Position numbers and translations under genes: made by a program. Below, in pieces: positions 8,395 to 17,975 of a stretch of DNA of 64,000 bases. The notes below the pieces were generated by a model, which worked only from the letters and a program-made list of their open reading frames with translations, made no database searches and was not told the DNA's origin. Numbering within the stretch: the first letter of the stretch is position 1; every line of letters starts with the position of its first letter. The DNA lies in contig NZ_JAHZTC010000001.1 in the NCBI RefSeq assembly GCF_019599265.1, positions 516,864 to 580,863 of the forward strand. Reading direction: 5' to 3'. The DNA comes from Pontibacter sp. HSC-14F20 (GTDB taxonomy: Bacteria; Bacteroidota; Bacteroidia; Cytophagales; Hymenobacteraceae).

Positions 8395-10368
8395 ATGAAC
8401 AGAATCTATTGCACCAGCCTGGTTGAATATAAGCGCAGAGAAACCATCGAAGTAAAGATTGGCGCTGTGCCGATGGGTGCTCATCATCCGATCCGTGTGC
8501 AATCCATGACGACCGTGGACACCATGGACACACTTGGCTCTGTAGAGCAGTGTATACGGATGATCGAGGCGGGTTGCGAATACATCCGCATTACGGCGCC
8601 CAGCATCAAGGAAGCTGAAAATCTGCGTCACATCAAGGCGGAATTGCGCCGACGAGGTTATAATGCGCCATTGGTAGCCGATATTCATTTTACGCCAAAC
8701 GCTGCCGAGGTAGCTGCCCGCATCGTGGAGAAAGTCCGCATCAACCCGGGAAACTATGCCGATAAGAAGAAGTTTGAGGTAATTGAGTATAACGACGAAA
8801 CCTACCAGGCGGAGCTGGACCGTATCCGGGAGCGCTTTGTTCCGCTGATTCGTATTTGCAAAGAACACGGCACAGCCATGCGTATCGGAACGAATCATGG
8901 TTCACTGTCCGACCGCATTCTGAGCCGCTATGGCGATACACCACTAGGTATGGTGGAAAGTGCGCTGGAGTTTTTGCGCATCTGCGAAGACGAGCAATAT
9001 TATAACGTCGTCATTTCGATGAAAGCATCCAACACGCAAGTGATGGTGCAGGCTTACCGACTGTTGGTGCAGAAACTGGAAGAGGAAGGACTAAAGCCAT
9101 ACCCATTGCATCTGGGCGTAACAGAAGCCGGTGAAGCCGAAGACGGTCGCATTAAGTCTGCCGTAGGTATAGGTACGCTGCTGGAAGACGGTCTGGGCGA
9201 TACAGTCCGCGTTTCTCTGACTGAGGCGCCTGAAGCGGAAGTACCTGTGGCTAAAGCACTCATCGATCGCTATACCTACCGGGCTGAAAAAGCACGTTCA
9301 ATTAAGCCAATTTGCAACATTCCGATTGATCCGTTTCAATACCACCGCCGCGAAACGGCAGAAATAGAGAATGTCGGCGCCCTAAATGTGCCGCGTGTGC
9401 TCGCTGACCTGAGCCAACTGCGCGATATACAGTATGCTGATCTGAAAAGTGTAGGCCACTTATATTCTATGCTGCTGGACAAGTTTAACATGAACGATCT
9501 GGGTGCCGATTACATTTATACAGGTGATCGCCCAATCAATTTTATGTTACCCAACGGGCTGAAAGAGATCATTAACTATGTGCCCTGGCAGCTAGTAGAG
9601 GACCAGGAACACCGCCATCCTTTGCTCACTGCAAAGCAGTACCTGGAAGCCACCCAACTCCACCCGAAACTTAATTTTGTAGAAACAGATATCGATGGTA
9701 TTTCAAGCGATTTACTGGAGCATTTGAAGAATGATCCTACTGTAGTGCTGGTGCTGTATACCTCCAATGAGCATGCCATGCCGGAACTGCGCAAATGTTT
9801 CTTCCGCCTGATGAACAACGATGTCAGCACGCCTGCCATTATCAAACGCTCATACGGAGCTTTAACGCCAGATGAGGTTCAGTTATACGCTTCTACTGAT
9901 GTCGGTGGTTTACTGATTGACGGGCTCGGGGATGGCATTATGCTGGGCACAGAGCTACTGCCAGCGCAGGAGAAAGTTGCTTGGTTAAACACAATTGAGA
10001 AACTGAATAACCTGAGCTTCGGTATTCTGCAGGCGGCCCGCACCCGCATGAGTAAAACAGAGTACATCAGTTGCCCAAGCTGCGGCCGCACCTTGTTCGA
10101 TTTACAGGAAACAACCGCCATGATCCGTAAAAGAACCGATCACCTGAAAGGTGTGAAGATTGGCATTATGGGCTGCATTGTGAACGGTCCTGGCGAGATG
10201 GCGGATGCAGACTACGGTTATGTGGGTGTCGGAAAAGACAAAATAGCCCTGTATCGTGGCCAGACAGTAGTCAAAAAATCAGTTCCTGCTGACAGAGCGG
10301 TAGACGAATTGATAGAATTGATAAGGGAGGATGCGAGGTGGATTGAACCTGTGCAATTAGAGGCTTAA
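8395..10368 (+). CDS. ispG: 4-hydroxy-3-methylbut-2-enyl diphosphate synthase, long form
   Basis: IspG (GcpE) carries out the penultimate step of the MEP isoprenoid pathway, reducing MEcPP to HMBPP with a [4Fe-4S] cluster. The 657-residue protein is the long form found in Bacteroidota and plants: a TIM barrel (about 1-280), an inserted domain of about 260 residues, then the cluster domain. Ligands are visible as CPSC (C560, C563) and GCIVNGPGEMADADYG (C594). The start MNRIYCTSL fits the family. It would supply precursors for the carotenoid-type enzymes elsewhere in the window. The 290-base upstream spacer holds a TAAATTTA that could be a weak -7 box, but nothing firmer. Confidence 0.97.
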   Translation: MNRIYCTSLVEYKRRETIEVKIGAVPMGAHHPIRVQSMTTVDTMDTLGSVEQCIRMIEAGCEYIRITAPSIKEAENLRHIKAELRRRGYNAPLVADIHFTPNAAEVAARIVEKVRINPGNYADKKKFEVIEYNDETYQAELDRIRERFVPLIRICKEHGTAMRIGTNHGSLSDRILSRYGDTPLGMVESALEFLRICEDEQYYNVVISMKASNTQVMVQAYRLLVQKLEEEGLKPYPLHLGVTEAGEAEDGRIKSAVGIGTLLEDGLGDTVRVSLTEAPEAEVPVAKALIDRYTYRAEKARSIKPICNIPIDPFQYHRRETAEIENVGALNVPRVLADLSQLRDIQYADLKSVGHLYSMLLDKFNMNDLGADYIYTGDRPINFMLPNGLKEIINYVPWQLVEDQEHRHPLLTAKQYLEATQLHPKLNFVETDIDGISSDLLEHLKNDPTVVLVLYTSNEHAMPELRKCFFRLMNNDVSTPAIIKRSYGALTPDEVQLYASTDVGGLLIDGLGDGIMLGTELLPAQEKVAWLNTIEKLNNLSFGILQAARTRMSKTEYISCPSCGRTLFDLQETTAMIRKRTDHLKGVKIGIMGCIVNGPGEMADADYGYVGVGKDKIALYRGQTVVKKSVPADRAVDELIELIREDARWIEPVQLEA

Positions 10369-10469
10369 TCGGATCCTTGCTGCTCTTACACTGGGGATAG
10401 GCTGCTTAAAAGCGTAGCTGCAGGTATAGATGCCTTCCGAAAATTTACTAAAATATTAATTACCGCACC

Positions 10470-10634
10470 ATGAAAGGATTATTTGATTTTTCAGAAGTAG
10501 CGACCTACTTCTTTCGCAAAAAAGACCCGAACCGGAAGACTAATTTTAATCTTCGGGCTATGCATACCATCAACAAAATCTCAATTCTGATGTTTTTGGC
10601 TGCGATGGTTTACTTTGTGATCAAGCATTGGTAA
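10470..10634 (+). CDS. 54-residue conserved membrane protein (DUF6728-like)
   Basis: A short gene encoding MKGLFDFSEVATYFFRKKD followed by a basic stretch and a single C-terminal transmembrane helix (ISILMFLAAMVYFVIKHW). It resembles a very short Bacteroidota family that I remember as DUF6728; that name is from memory. It lies between ispG and the MmcQ/YjbR gene with only 10 bases to the latter, so the two are probably co-transcribed. Coding is supported by its conserved-looking sequence, ATG start and spacing, not by length. Confidence 0.7.
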   Translation: MKGLFDFSEVATYFFRKKDPNRKTNFNLRAMHTINKISILMFLAAMVYFVIKHW

Positions 10635-10644
10635 GTTAGCCACC

Positions 10645-10989
10645 ATGAATATCGAGGATTTCAGGGATTACTGTCTGGCGAAACCGGCTACTACAGAGGA
10701 AATGCCTTTTGACCAGGACACCCTTGTTTTCAAGGTGAAGGGGAAAATGTTTGCTCTTTGCAGTCTGTCTGAATATGGGAAAGGTATAGCGCTGAAGTGT
10801 GATCCTGAACAAGCCATACTTTTGCGAGAACAGTATCCACAGGTACTACCCGGCTACCATATGAACAAGCAACATTGGAACACCGTATTGCCTGAAGCTG
10901 GCTTACCCCTTGATATTCTAAAATCATTGATCGACGATTCCTACACCTTGGTTGTGGCGAAATTGCCTAAATCTCAAAAACCGGTATAA
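10645..10989 (+). CDS. MmcQ/YjbR family protein
   Basis: A 114-residue protein of the MmcQ/YjbR family, a small alpha/beta 'double-wing' fold often listed as DNA-binding although its role is not established. Typical elements are the opening NIEDFRDYCLAKPATTEEMPF, the strand pair LVFKVKGKMFALCSL, and HMNKQHWNTVLP. Complete at the usual length. Likely co-transcribed with the preceding 54-residue membrane protein (10-base gap). Confidence 0.9.
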   Translation: MNIEDFRDYCLAKPATTEEMPFDQDTLVFKVKGKMFALCSLSEYGKGIALKCDPEQAILLREQYPQVLPGYHMNKQHWNTVLPEAGLPLDILKSLIDDSYTLVVAKLPKSQKPV

Positions 10990-11252
10990 TTTATTTTCTA
11001 AAAATCTACAAAGAGACAATCTTTTGTAAGCCGATTATCTGCTTTCTGTTATAACAATCCGGCACAAAAACGCATTGTATGATAACATAGGATAAATCTG
11101 GTTGCCTGTTTGTGTCTGTTTGCTGTTTAAACCTACCTAAAACATTTTAAGGGCATATTTTAGAGTGAAATTGATGACGCAAAATTTGTAACAGATATAA
11201 AAGTTTATATGTATATTAAGATCAATTTTGCAACTATTCACCCTAACTCACT

Positions 11253-11759
11253 ATGCAATCTCAACGCAACGTAGGCGTATTTGCTTACAGAAACGAATGG
11301 CAAAATGCCAGTCTGAACATTATCATAACAAACAGTTTACTGCTAAACAGCTACGAAGAGTTTTTTAAAAAACATGAAGTAACCGGCCAGCAGTACAATA
11401 TTCTTCGCATTTTACGCGAACACTATCCCAAGCCTGTGTCCACTTCGGTGTTGCGCAATAACATGCTCGACAAAATGTCGGATACCTCGCGTTTGGTCGG
11501 CCGGCTCAAAACAAAAGGCCTGGTAGAAGTGGAGCGTAACATTTCTGATAAGCGACTGGTCAACATTGTGATCTCTGACAAAGGTTTTAGTCTGTTAGAT
11601 CAAATTGGAAATGATTTATTCAAACTTGACAATCTGCTACAGGGGCTAACGGAGGAAGAAGCAACTACTTTGGCTAACCTACTGACAAAAGCAAGGGAGT
11701 CGATAGCAAGTGCCGAGGAACGACTCATACCCGCTCTTCAACTTAACGAAGCAGTGTAA
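11253..11759 (+). CDS. MarR-family transcriptional regulator
   Basis: A 168-residue winged-helix regulator of the MarR type. The N-terminal helices (about 1-45) precede the winged helix: VTGQQYNILRILREHYPKP, recognition-helix segment MLDKMSDTSRLVGRLKTKGLV, then wing residues RNISDKRLVNIVISDKG. The C-terminal helices would complete the dimer. It stands alone between an AT-rich 260-base spacer and its own terminator, so autoregulation or control of distant genes is likely. Ligand and targets cannot be told from the sequence. Confidence 0.92.
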   Translation: MQSQRNVGVFAYRNEWQNASLNIIITNSLLLNSYEEFFKKHEVTGQQYNILRILREHYPKPVSTSVLRNNMLDKMSDTSRLVGRLKTKGLVEVERNISDKRLVNIVISDKGFSLLDQIGNDLFKLDNLLQGLTEEEATTLANLLTKARESIASAEERLIPALQLNEAV

Positions 11760-11781
11760 GCGATTTAAAACCACACGACAA

Positions 11782-11810
11782 GGATAGCCCAACAGGCTAT
11801 CCTTTTTTTT
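11782..11810 (+). terminator. terminator of the MarR-type gene
   Basis: GGATAGCC and GGCTATCC with a 5-nt loop, followed by eight Ts: a canonical intrinsic terminator. Confidence 0.9.
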
Positions 11811-11990
11811 GCTATAACTTATCCAGAAGCGTGTTTTCAATGCAGCTCACCGCCTCGTTTTAAAAGCTGATACTTGCCAAAAGGCTATCGTATGACGGGA
11901 AAATTTTTTAATACAAGTCAGGTATAGAAGGTATAATCGAGTAGCGTGATCAAAAAATCCTAAGCTTAATAGAAGGTTTTTTCTAGGTAT
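11811..11990. other. spacer between two converging terminators
   Basis: No gene is visible. It holds two AGGTATA words and A/T-rich sequence only. Confidence 0.5.
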
Positions 11991-12033
11991 AAAAACCAAA
12001 AGCCGCCAGGTTTGGGGTCTGGGCGGCTTTTGG
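11991..12033 (-). terminator. terminator of leuS
   Basis: Perfect 12-bp inverted repeat (CCAAAAGCCGCC at 11996-12007 and its complement at 12022-12033), followed by five Ts on the minus strand. It lies about 27 bases past the leuS stop codon. Confidence 0.9.
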
Positions 12034-12059
12034 AAAAGTTAGTGGTAAGATGGAACTCC

Positions 12060-14831
12060 TTATACCACCACGTTGATGATTTTGTTAGGGACGATAATAA
12101 CTTTCTTTGGTGTTTTTCCTTCCAAAAACTTCATAATCTGCTCGTCGGCCAGCACCGCTTTCTCCATCTCTTCCCGTGGAGCATCAGTAGCAAAAGCAAG
12201 CTTTCCGCGTGTCTTGCCATTCACAGATACCGGATACTCAAATGTATCTTCTACCAGGTACTTTTCATCCCAGGTCGGGAATGAGGCGAAGGTAATGCTT
12301 TGGTTGTGGCCCAGTTTTTCCCAAAGTTCTTCAGCGATGTGCGGCGCATAAGGAGCCAATGCAATAGTCAAAGGCTCCAGAATAGCCCGTTTGTTTGTCT
12401 TGAGGGCCGTCAATTCGTTTACACAGATCATGAAAGTGGCAACAGAAGTATTAAAAGAGAAGCGCTCAACGTCTTCTTCCACCTTCTTCACCGTTTTGTG
12501 TAGCGTCTTCAATTCCGCAGCCGTTGGTATTTCGTCGGATACAACAAAGTTGCCATCGTTGTCGTGGAATAGTTTCCAGAATCGCTTCAGGAACTTGGTT
12601 ACGCCGTCCATGCCGTTAGTGTTCCAGGGCTTGAACTGCTCCAGCGGACCAAGGAACATTTCATACATGCGCAGGGTATCGGCACCGTTCCGCTCCACGA
12701 TAATATCCGGGTTTACTACATTATATTTCGATTTGGACATCTTCTCAACTTCCACGCCGCAGATGTATTTGCCATCTTCCAAAACAAACTCTGCGTTGGC
12801 GTTTTCTGGTCTCCAGGCTTTGAAAGCCTCTACATCCAGCAAATCATTCTCCACTATGTTCACGTCCACATGTAGGGGAGTCGTGTCGTATTGCTTATGC
12901 AGACCATAAGATACGTAGGTGTTGCTCTCCTTCAAGCGGTAAACAAAGTTAGACCGCCCCTGTATCATACCTTGGTTGATCAGTTTTTTGAACGGCTCCT
13001 GCTCAACTACCAGCCCCAGGTCGAACATAAACTTGTTCCAGAAGCGGGAGTAGAGGAGGTGACCTGTAGCATGCTCGGCACCACCCATGTACAGGTCCAC
13101 ATTGCGCCAATAGGCAACTTTGTCTTTGTCGGCAAAGGCCTGGTCGTTTTGCGGGTCCATGTAGCGGTACCAGTACCAGGAGGAACCTGCCCAACCCGGC
13201 ATTGTGCTCAGTTCATACTCGCACTGATCCTGGTATTTCCAATCTACGGCGCGGCCTAGCGGTGGCTCACCAGTCTCGGTTGGCAGGTAGGCGTCGATCT
13301 TAGGCAGCTCGAGTGGCAGCTCTTTTTCGTCCAGCAAGTGCGGTATACCTTCTTTAAAGTAAACCGGCACCGGCTCACCCCAGTAACGCTGACGGCTGAA
13401 CACTGCATCGCGCATACGGTATTGCGTTCTTCCCTTCCCAACACCCAGTTCTTCGGCTTTGGCTATACCTGCATTTATTGCTTCTTTCACTTCCAGCCCG
13501 TTCAGGAAACCGGAGTTGATGATTTTTCCTTCTTTGGCAGCGTAAGCTTCTTCCTCTAGATTGCCGCCGGCTACAACTTCTTTAATCGGAAGATTGAAGT
13601 GTTTGGCAAAAGCGTAATCGCGGGAATCATGCCCCGGAACGGCCATTACGGCGCCAGTACCATATCCGGCCAGCACGTAATCAGCGATCCAGATTGGCAC
13701 ACGTTCTTCTGAAATCGGATTGATAGCATAGGCTCCTGTAAACACACCGCTTACTGTTTTTACGTCCGTCATGCGCTCGCGCTCCGAACGGTTTTTGGCT
13801 ACGTTTACATAAGATGCTACTTCTGCGCGCTGGGCATCCGTAGTGATTTCGTTTACCAGTTCATGCTCCGGCGCCAGCACGACAAACGTAGCACCGTAAA
13901 TGGTATCGATGCGGGTTGTGAAGACCTTGATCTTCTCAGAAGCGCCGCCCTCTACTGCAAAATCAAGCTCGGCACCTACAGACTTGCCAATCCAGTTGCG
14001 TTGCATTTCTTTTACCGGTTCAGGCCAGTCAATGGTGTCGAGGCCCAGCAACAGGCGCTCGGCATAAGCAGTGATGCGCATCATCCACTGCCGCATTAGC
14101 TTGCGTTCCACTGGGTATCCACCGCGCTCCGATACTCCGCCCACAACTTCGTCGTTGGCCAGTACTGTTCCCAGAGCAGGGCACCAGTTTACTACGGCAT
14201 CGGCTACATAGGTCAGTCTATACTTCAGGAGCAGCTGCGATTTCTGCTGCTCGTTCATATTTTTCCAATCACCGGCAGCAAAAACAGGCGTATCTTCATC
14301 ACAGGCGGCATTTATTCCTGCATTTCCGTTTGCCTCAAATGCAGCAATCAGCTTGTCAATGGATACAGCTTTGTCGGCTGTGTAATCATAGTAGCTGTTA
14401 AACAACTGCATGAAAATCCATTGCGTCCACTTGTAGTAGCTTGGGTCGGAGGTACGCACTTCGCGCTCCCATTCGTAAGAGAAGCCGATATTCTTCAGCT
14501 GTTCGATGTAGCGTCCAATGTTTTGTTCGGTAGTAATGGCCGGGTGCTGACCGGTTTGAATGGCGTATTGCTCAGCTGGCAGACCAAAGGCGTCGAAGCC
14601 CATCGGGTGCAGCACGTTAAATCCTTTGGCGCGTTTGAAGCGGCTCACGATGTCAGAAGCGATGTAACCGAGTGGGTGACCTACGTGCAGACCCGCACCG
14701 GAAGGGTAGGGGAACATATCCAGCACATAATATTTTGGTTTATCGGTGTTTTCAGTGGCCTTAAAAGTCTGGTTTTCTTCCCAGTAACGCTGCCACTTCT
14801 TCTCAATCTGATTGAAATTATACTCTGACAT
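12060..14831 (-). CDS. leuS: leucyl-tRNA synthetase
   Basis: Class I synthetase charging tRNA-Leu. The HIGH-type motif reads HVGH (residues 49-52) and the KMSKS motif lies near residue 697, with the editing (CP1) domain between. The anticodon-binding and C-terminal domains complete a 923-residue protein, slightly long for bacterial LeuRS because of inserted segments (for example around residues 150-200) typical of Bacteroidota. The start [20 protein letters not shown] is the conserved family start. A TATCTTAG near 14868-14875 on the minus strand may be its -7 box. Divergent from the DsbA-like gene across an AT-rich, repeat-bearing spacer. Confidence 0.98.
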   Translation of the reverse strand: MSEYNFNQIEKKWQRYWEENQTFKATENTDKPKYYVLDMFPYPSGAGLHVGHPLGYIASDIVSRFKRAKGFNVLHPMGFDAFGLPAEQYAIQTGQHPAITTEQNIGRYIEQLKNIGFSYEWEREVRTSDPSYYKWTQWIFMQLFNSYYDYTADKAVSIDKLIAAFEANGNAGINAACDEDTPVFAAGDWKNMNEQQKSQLLLKYRLTYVADAVVNWCPALGTVLANDEVVGGVSERGGYPVERKLMRQWMMRITAYAERLLLGLDTIDWPEPVKEMQRNWIGKSVGAELDFAVEGGASEKIKVFTTRIDTIYGATFVVLAPEHELVNEITTDAQRAEVASYVNVAKNRSERERMTDVKTVSGVFTGAYAINPISEERVPIWIADYVLAGYGTGAVMAVPGHDSRDYAFAKHFNLPIKEVVAGGNLEEEAYAAKEGKIINSGFLNGLEVKEAINAGIAKAEELGVGKGRTQYRMRDAVFSRQRYWGEPVPVYFKEGIPHLLDEKELPLELPKIDAYLPTETGEPPLGRAVDWKYQDQCEYELSTMPGWAGSSWYWYRYMDPQNDQAFADKDKVAYWRNVDLYMGGAEHATGHLLYSRFWNKFMFDLGLVVEQEPFKKLINQGMIQGRSNFVYRLKESNTYVSYGLHKQYDTTPLHVDVNIVENDLLDVEAFKAWRPENANAEFVLEDGKYICGVEVEKMSKSKYNVVNPDIIVERNGADTLRMYEMFLGPLEQFKPWNTNGMDGVTKFLKRFWKLFHDNDGNFVVSDEIPTAAELKTLHKTVKKVEEDVERFSFNTSVATFMICVNELTALKTNKRAILEPLTIALAPYAPHIAEELWEKLGHNQSITFASFPTWDEKYLVEDTFEYPVSVNGKTRGKLAFATDAPREEMEKAVLADEQIMKFLEGKTPKKVIIVPNKIINVVV

Positions 14832-14875
14832 AGTTTATCGTGTATTCGCTTGATCTAAACAAGCTGCTAAGATAC

Positions 14876-15102
14876 GTTAAATTGCTAAATGGTTAAATTG
14901 TTGATTACTGATTGTTAGCGGTAGTAAGTTGTGCGACAGTTATAGGCTTGATATAAACAGGTAGTAGTTATGCTAGTGATAATACACTGTAACTGATTCT
15001 TACTGACTAATCCATACAAATACCAGCACTCACCTATACCTACTACCTTTCATTAACAATTTAACCATTTATCCATACAGCCAATTTAGCCATTTAACAA
15101 CC
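14876..15102. repeat. AT-rich inverted repeats in the leuS/dsbA-like spacer
   Basis: 14876-14906 carries TAAATTGCTAAATGGTTAAA followed by TTGTTGA. 15051-15102 carries the complementary series (AACAATTTAACCATTT, then CCAATTTAGCCATTTAACAA). The two blocks are imperfect inverted copies of the same word family, also found at 44058-44109 and 55518-55592. No gene is visible in this 310-base spacer. Confidence 0.6.
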
Positions 15103-15117
15103 AATAAAGTACCTTTG
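15085..15117 (+). promoter_or_regulatory. promoter of the DsbA-like gene
   Basis: TTTA (15085-15088), 21 bases, then TACCTTTG (15110-15117), a good match to the Bacteroidota TTTG-N19-21-TAnnTTTG promoter. It forces the start codon to lie downstream, at 15142. Confidence 0.65.
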
Positions 15118-15141
15118 CAGTTAGAAGCAAAACAGAATAAG

Positions 15142-15792
15142 ATGGAAAAATACGACCTGTTGGATATACCGCACCTGATCTATGTAATGGACCCGATGTG
15201 TTCGTGGTGCTATGGATTTGCGCCGGTGCTGCATCAGCTCAAGCAGGAACAGGAAGGAAAAATGAAGTTCAAGCTGGTGTTGGGCGGTTTGAGGCCGGGT
15301 ACGACGGAGCCGATGAGTGATGAGATGAAAGCCGCCACAAAGCAACATTGGCAGGAAGTTGAGAAAGCAACCGGACAGGCCTTCGATTTCAGTTTTTTTG
15401 AGCGGGATGAATTTGTATATGACACCGAGCCGGCTTGCCGCGCTGTCGTGACGATGCGCTACCTTCAGCCAGAAAAAGAACTGGAGATGGCCGAAGAAGT
15501 ACAGCGTGCTTTTTATGCCCGTAACAATGATGTGGCCAAAGCTGAGGTGCTGGCTGAAATAGCGCTGGGACTAGGTATAGCTGAAGACACTTTTCTGGAG
15601 AAGTTTCATTCCGATGAAATGAAAGAGAAGACCGGGCAGGATTTCCTGATTGCCCGTCACCTGCAGGCCAATGCTTTTCCAAGCCTATACCTGCTCGTCG
15701 GGCACAATCTGAACCTGCTTAGCCGTGGTTACCGCTTGTATGATGCCCTCAAAGCTAAAATAGAGGAAGCGCTAAAAGGTAATACCCCTTGA
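15142..15792 (+). CDS. DsbA-family thiol oxidoreductase-like protein
   Basis: Thioredoxin-fold protein of the DsbA/FrnE-like group with an active-site CSWC (C20, C23) in MDPMCSWCYGF, the helical insertion (about 60-150) and a closing thioredoxin strand with the cis-proline region ANAFPSLYLL. No signal peptide is seen, so a cytoplasmic role is likely, unlike true DsbA. The ATG at 15142 is chosen over 15115 because the latter overlaps the -7 box. Its stop overlaps the TTG start of the DUF1003 gene (TTGA), so the two are translationally coupled. Confidence 0.85.
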   Translation: MEKYDLLDIPHLIYVMDPMCSWCYGFAPVLHQLKQEQEGKMKFKLVLGGLRPGTTEPMSDEMKAATKQHWQEVEKATGQAFDFSFFERDEFVYDTEPACRAVVTMRYLQPEKELEMAEEVQRAFYARNNDVAKAEVLAEIALGLGIAEDTFLEKFHSDEMKEKTGQDFLIARHLQANAFPSLYLLVGHNLNLLSRGYRLYDALKAKIEEALKGNTP

Positions 15793-16484
15793 AAACCGCC
15801 ATCTGCCATCTGACCAAAAGGAAACTCCCGCTGAACCAATTGGAACTGGGGGCTACTATCCGTCGGTCAATTTTTAAGTTGATACAAGCCGACTACCCCG
15901 ATTTTACCGATGAATCGTATGTGGCGGTGGGAAATCTTAACTTGTACCGTAAGCGGTATATGGAGCAGTTGCTGGAAAAAGAACTGGGAGAGATCTCAGA
16001 GCTTGAAAAAGAAGTACTCGACAGTATCCAGGAAAACGAACTGCTTTCTACCAACATAGAGGAGGAATTGCAGGAGAACCTGCCTATCGGTGACCGGATG
16101 GCAGACCGGATTGCCACTTTTGGCGGTAGCTGGACCTTCATTTTAGCCTTTTTCGGCTTTATATTGGTCTGGATGCTGGTGAACGTATACCTGCTGGCTA
16201 CACGTCCTTTTGATCCGTATCCGTTCATTTTACTTAACCTGATCCTGTCCTGTCTGGCAGCCATACAGGCGCCCATCATCATGATGTCGCAAAACCGGAA
16301 AGAGGCAAAAGACCGGCAGCGCTCCGAATATGATTACAAAGTAAACCTGAAGGCCGAACTGGAGATTCGTCTATTGCATGAAAAGATCGACCATTTGATC
16401 GTGCACCAGAACCAGCGCTTACTTGAGATACAGGAAATTCAGATTGATCTGATGGAAGATATTCTGAAAAGATCCAGAAAATAA
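15789..16484 (+). CDS. DUF1003 membrane protein
   Basis: A 231-residue DUF1003 protein. It has a short N-terminal cysteine segment (AICHLTKRKLP), a charged helical region, the hallmark GDRMADRIATFGGSWTFI, two transmembrane helices (about 113-135 and 145-165, with DPYPFILLNLILSCLAAIQAP between), and a cytoplasmic coiled-coil tail. Translation starts at a TTG that overlaps the upstream stop, and the reading frame supports this. The role of the family is unknown. Converges with the CrtA-like gene at an almost zero gap. Confidence 0.9.
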   Translation: MKTAICHLTKRKLPLNQLELGATIRRSIFKLIQADYPDFTDESYVAVGNLNLYRKRYMEQLLEKELGEISELEKEVLDSIQENELLSTNIEEELQENLPIGDRMADRIATFGGSWTFILAFFGFILVWMLVNVYLLATRPFDPYPFILLNLILSCLAAIQAPIIMMSQNRKEAKDRQRSEYDYKVNLKAELEIRLLHEKIDHLIVHQNQRLLEIQEIQIDLMEDILKRSRK

Positions 16485-16485
16485 C

Positions 16486-17226
16486 TTAACTCAACGTTTT
16501 GCTGACAACCCTGGCTAATGGATCGGCCCCGTTCCACAGGCCATGACTTTCGACAGGTATAAAGCGGGCAAAAAGCTCTTCGCTGTACCATTTCTCAGCC
16601 CGCGTACGCCTGATCACTTCTTTATGCAGATCCCCCTGGTACGCATAGGCTTTCATGGCTTCCATCGATTCCCATACACTGAAAGTAGCCTGCCGGATGA
16701 GCGGCAGTTCCCCTAGTCCGATAGAACAGATCAGTCCTTTAGCTTCTTCCAAGGCTTTGCTTACCTGTGGGGTAAAGCGCCAGAACTGCGGTAGCGCCCG
16801 CCAGTTGATAGAGGCCCGGGTTAGTACTGCTACCGGACCATCGGGTTGCTTTTCAGTTAATTGTGGCGTAAAAGGCTGGATTCCGTCCCAGAGGCCATGT
16901 GCTTGTGTGGGCAATAGTTTTACTGTCCAGATTTCAGAAGCATGCAGCCTGTACTCTAGCATCAGCTCAGAACGCTCCAAAAACTCGTCGGCAGCTTCTT
17001 CGCTCTCCCAGGTACACATCAACCCATACCTTCTGAAATTTGGCTTGATGCTGAAGCCCTTGCCCTGGCCACTGCCGAGCAATTTGTAAAACAGCAATCC
17101 GGGAATGTTATTTAATGCTTCACCTTTTGTACCCATTTGGGCAAGACCCCAACGGATGTGGCCTTTCCGAAAACCGAAAAGTGTCAGGGTGGTAAGCCGG
17201 TCAGACTGTGGGGGAATTCGTCGCAA
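16486..17226 (-). CDS. spheroidene monooxygenase (CrtA)-like protein
   Basis: A 246-residue protein with two repeats of a dimeric alpha/beta-barrel-type fold, as in CrtA. CrtA introduces keto groups into acyclic carotenoids in phototrophs, and related proteins occur in pigmented Bacteroidota. Recognised by LTLFGFRKGHIRWGLAQMG, FYKLLGSGQGKGFSIKPNF, RYGLMCTWESEEAADEF and the internal echo ATFSVWESMEAMKAYAYQ. Opening residues before LTTLTLFGF are not diagnostic, so the exact start is less sure. It is not clustered with other carotenoid genes. A ketolase role is inference from homology. Confidence 0.75.
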   Translation of the reverse strand: MRRIPPQSDRLTTLTLFGFRKGHIRWGLAQMGTKGEALNNIPGLLFYKLLGSGQGKGFSIKPNFRRYGLMCTWESEEAADEFLERSELMLEYRLHASEIWTVKLLPTQAHGLWDGIQPFTPQLTEKQPDGPVAVLTRASINWRALPQFWRFTPQVSKALEEAKGLICSIGLGELPLIRQATFSVWESMEAMKAYAYQGDLHKEVIRRTRAEKWYSEELFARFIPVESHGLWNGADPLARVVSKTLS

Positions 17227-17284
17227 GTGATTCGGTATTAAAGGGTAAGTATAAATGCAATTTACAAAACGATTAAACTAAAAA

Positions 17285-17314
17285 CACCTGCCGAACCGAA
17301 ATGTTTGGCAGGTG
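17285..17314 (-). terminator. terminator of the PPOX-like gene
   Basis: CACCTGCC and GGCAGGTG arms with a 14-nt loop, followed on the minus strand by TTTTTAG. Confidence 0.7.
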
Positions 17315-17344
17315 CTTCCGGTAGTTTATAACCTAACGCTATAC

Positions 17345-17839
17345 CTACAGATTAATCTTTTTATTTTCGCCCGGTTCGTAGCTCTCGCCAGATAAAGTTG
17401 ATTTAACAAATCCGATCAGGTGCGTGACAGCGCTATTGGGGGAGTCCCAGTATTCTGCCTTTTCAATATCCACTCGGATCAAACCGATATTTGGGTCATC
17501 TTTTCCATCCTTGAACCAGGCTTTCAATTCCGGTGACCAGAGCTCTTCAATCTTGGCTCTTTCCTTACTTAGTTTCGCTTTTCCCGAAATCGAAACATAC
17601 ACATTGTCTGATGGCTTCGAATAGCTTAGGTTAACATGGGATTCGTGCACGATCTCCTGGGACTTGCCTGACTCATACCCTGTAAAAAACCACATCACCC
17701 CATCTTCACTTATTTTTTGAGTGCTCATGGGGCGACTTCTCAGACTACCGTCGTCATCAATGGTCGTCATCATGGTGAAGTCAATGTCCTTTATCAGTTC
17801 TATCAGCTTATTCAGATTCTCTTTTTGTTCGTTATTCAT
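17345..17839 (-). CDS. pyridoxamine 5'-phosphate oxidase-fold general stress protein
   Basis: A 164-residue split-barrel flavin-binding protein of the general-stress (GS26-like) PPOX group. Seen in TMMTTIDDDGSLRSRPMSTQ, the strand VMWFFTGYESGKSQEI, VYVSISGKAKLSKERAKIEELWSPELKAWF, and IGLIRVDIEKAEYWDSPNS. Members reduce or sequester flavins or F420; the substrate is unknown. The start is placed at the Met before NNEQKENLNKLIEL because the longer frame begins with non-homologous sequence. Single gene with its own terminator. Confidence 0.85.
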   Translation of the reverse strand: MNNEQKENLNKLIELIKDIDFTMMTTIDDDGSLRSRPMSTQKISEDGVMWFFTGYESGKSQEIVHESHVNLSYSKPSDNVYVSISGKAKLSKERAKIEELWSPELKAWFKDGKDDPNIGLIRVDIEKAEYWDSPNSAVTHLIGFVKSTLSGESYEPGENKKINL

Positions 17840-17975
17840 AGTGATATGTTGTAAATTGGATTTGTATTTGAGTACGGCTGCTTTCGTCAAAGAGTTTGTT
17901 AGCTTTTGTCCTACCTCCTTACAACCCAGCATCAAGCAAGATGTTTAAACAATTACGTAATCACGCTGAACTGAT

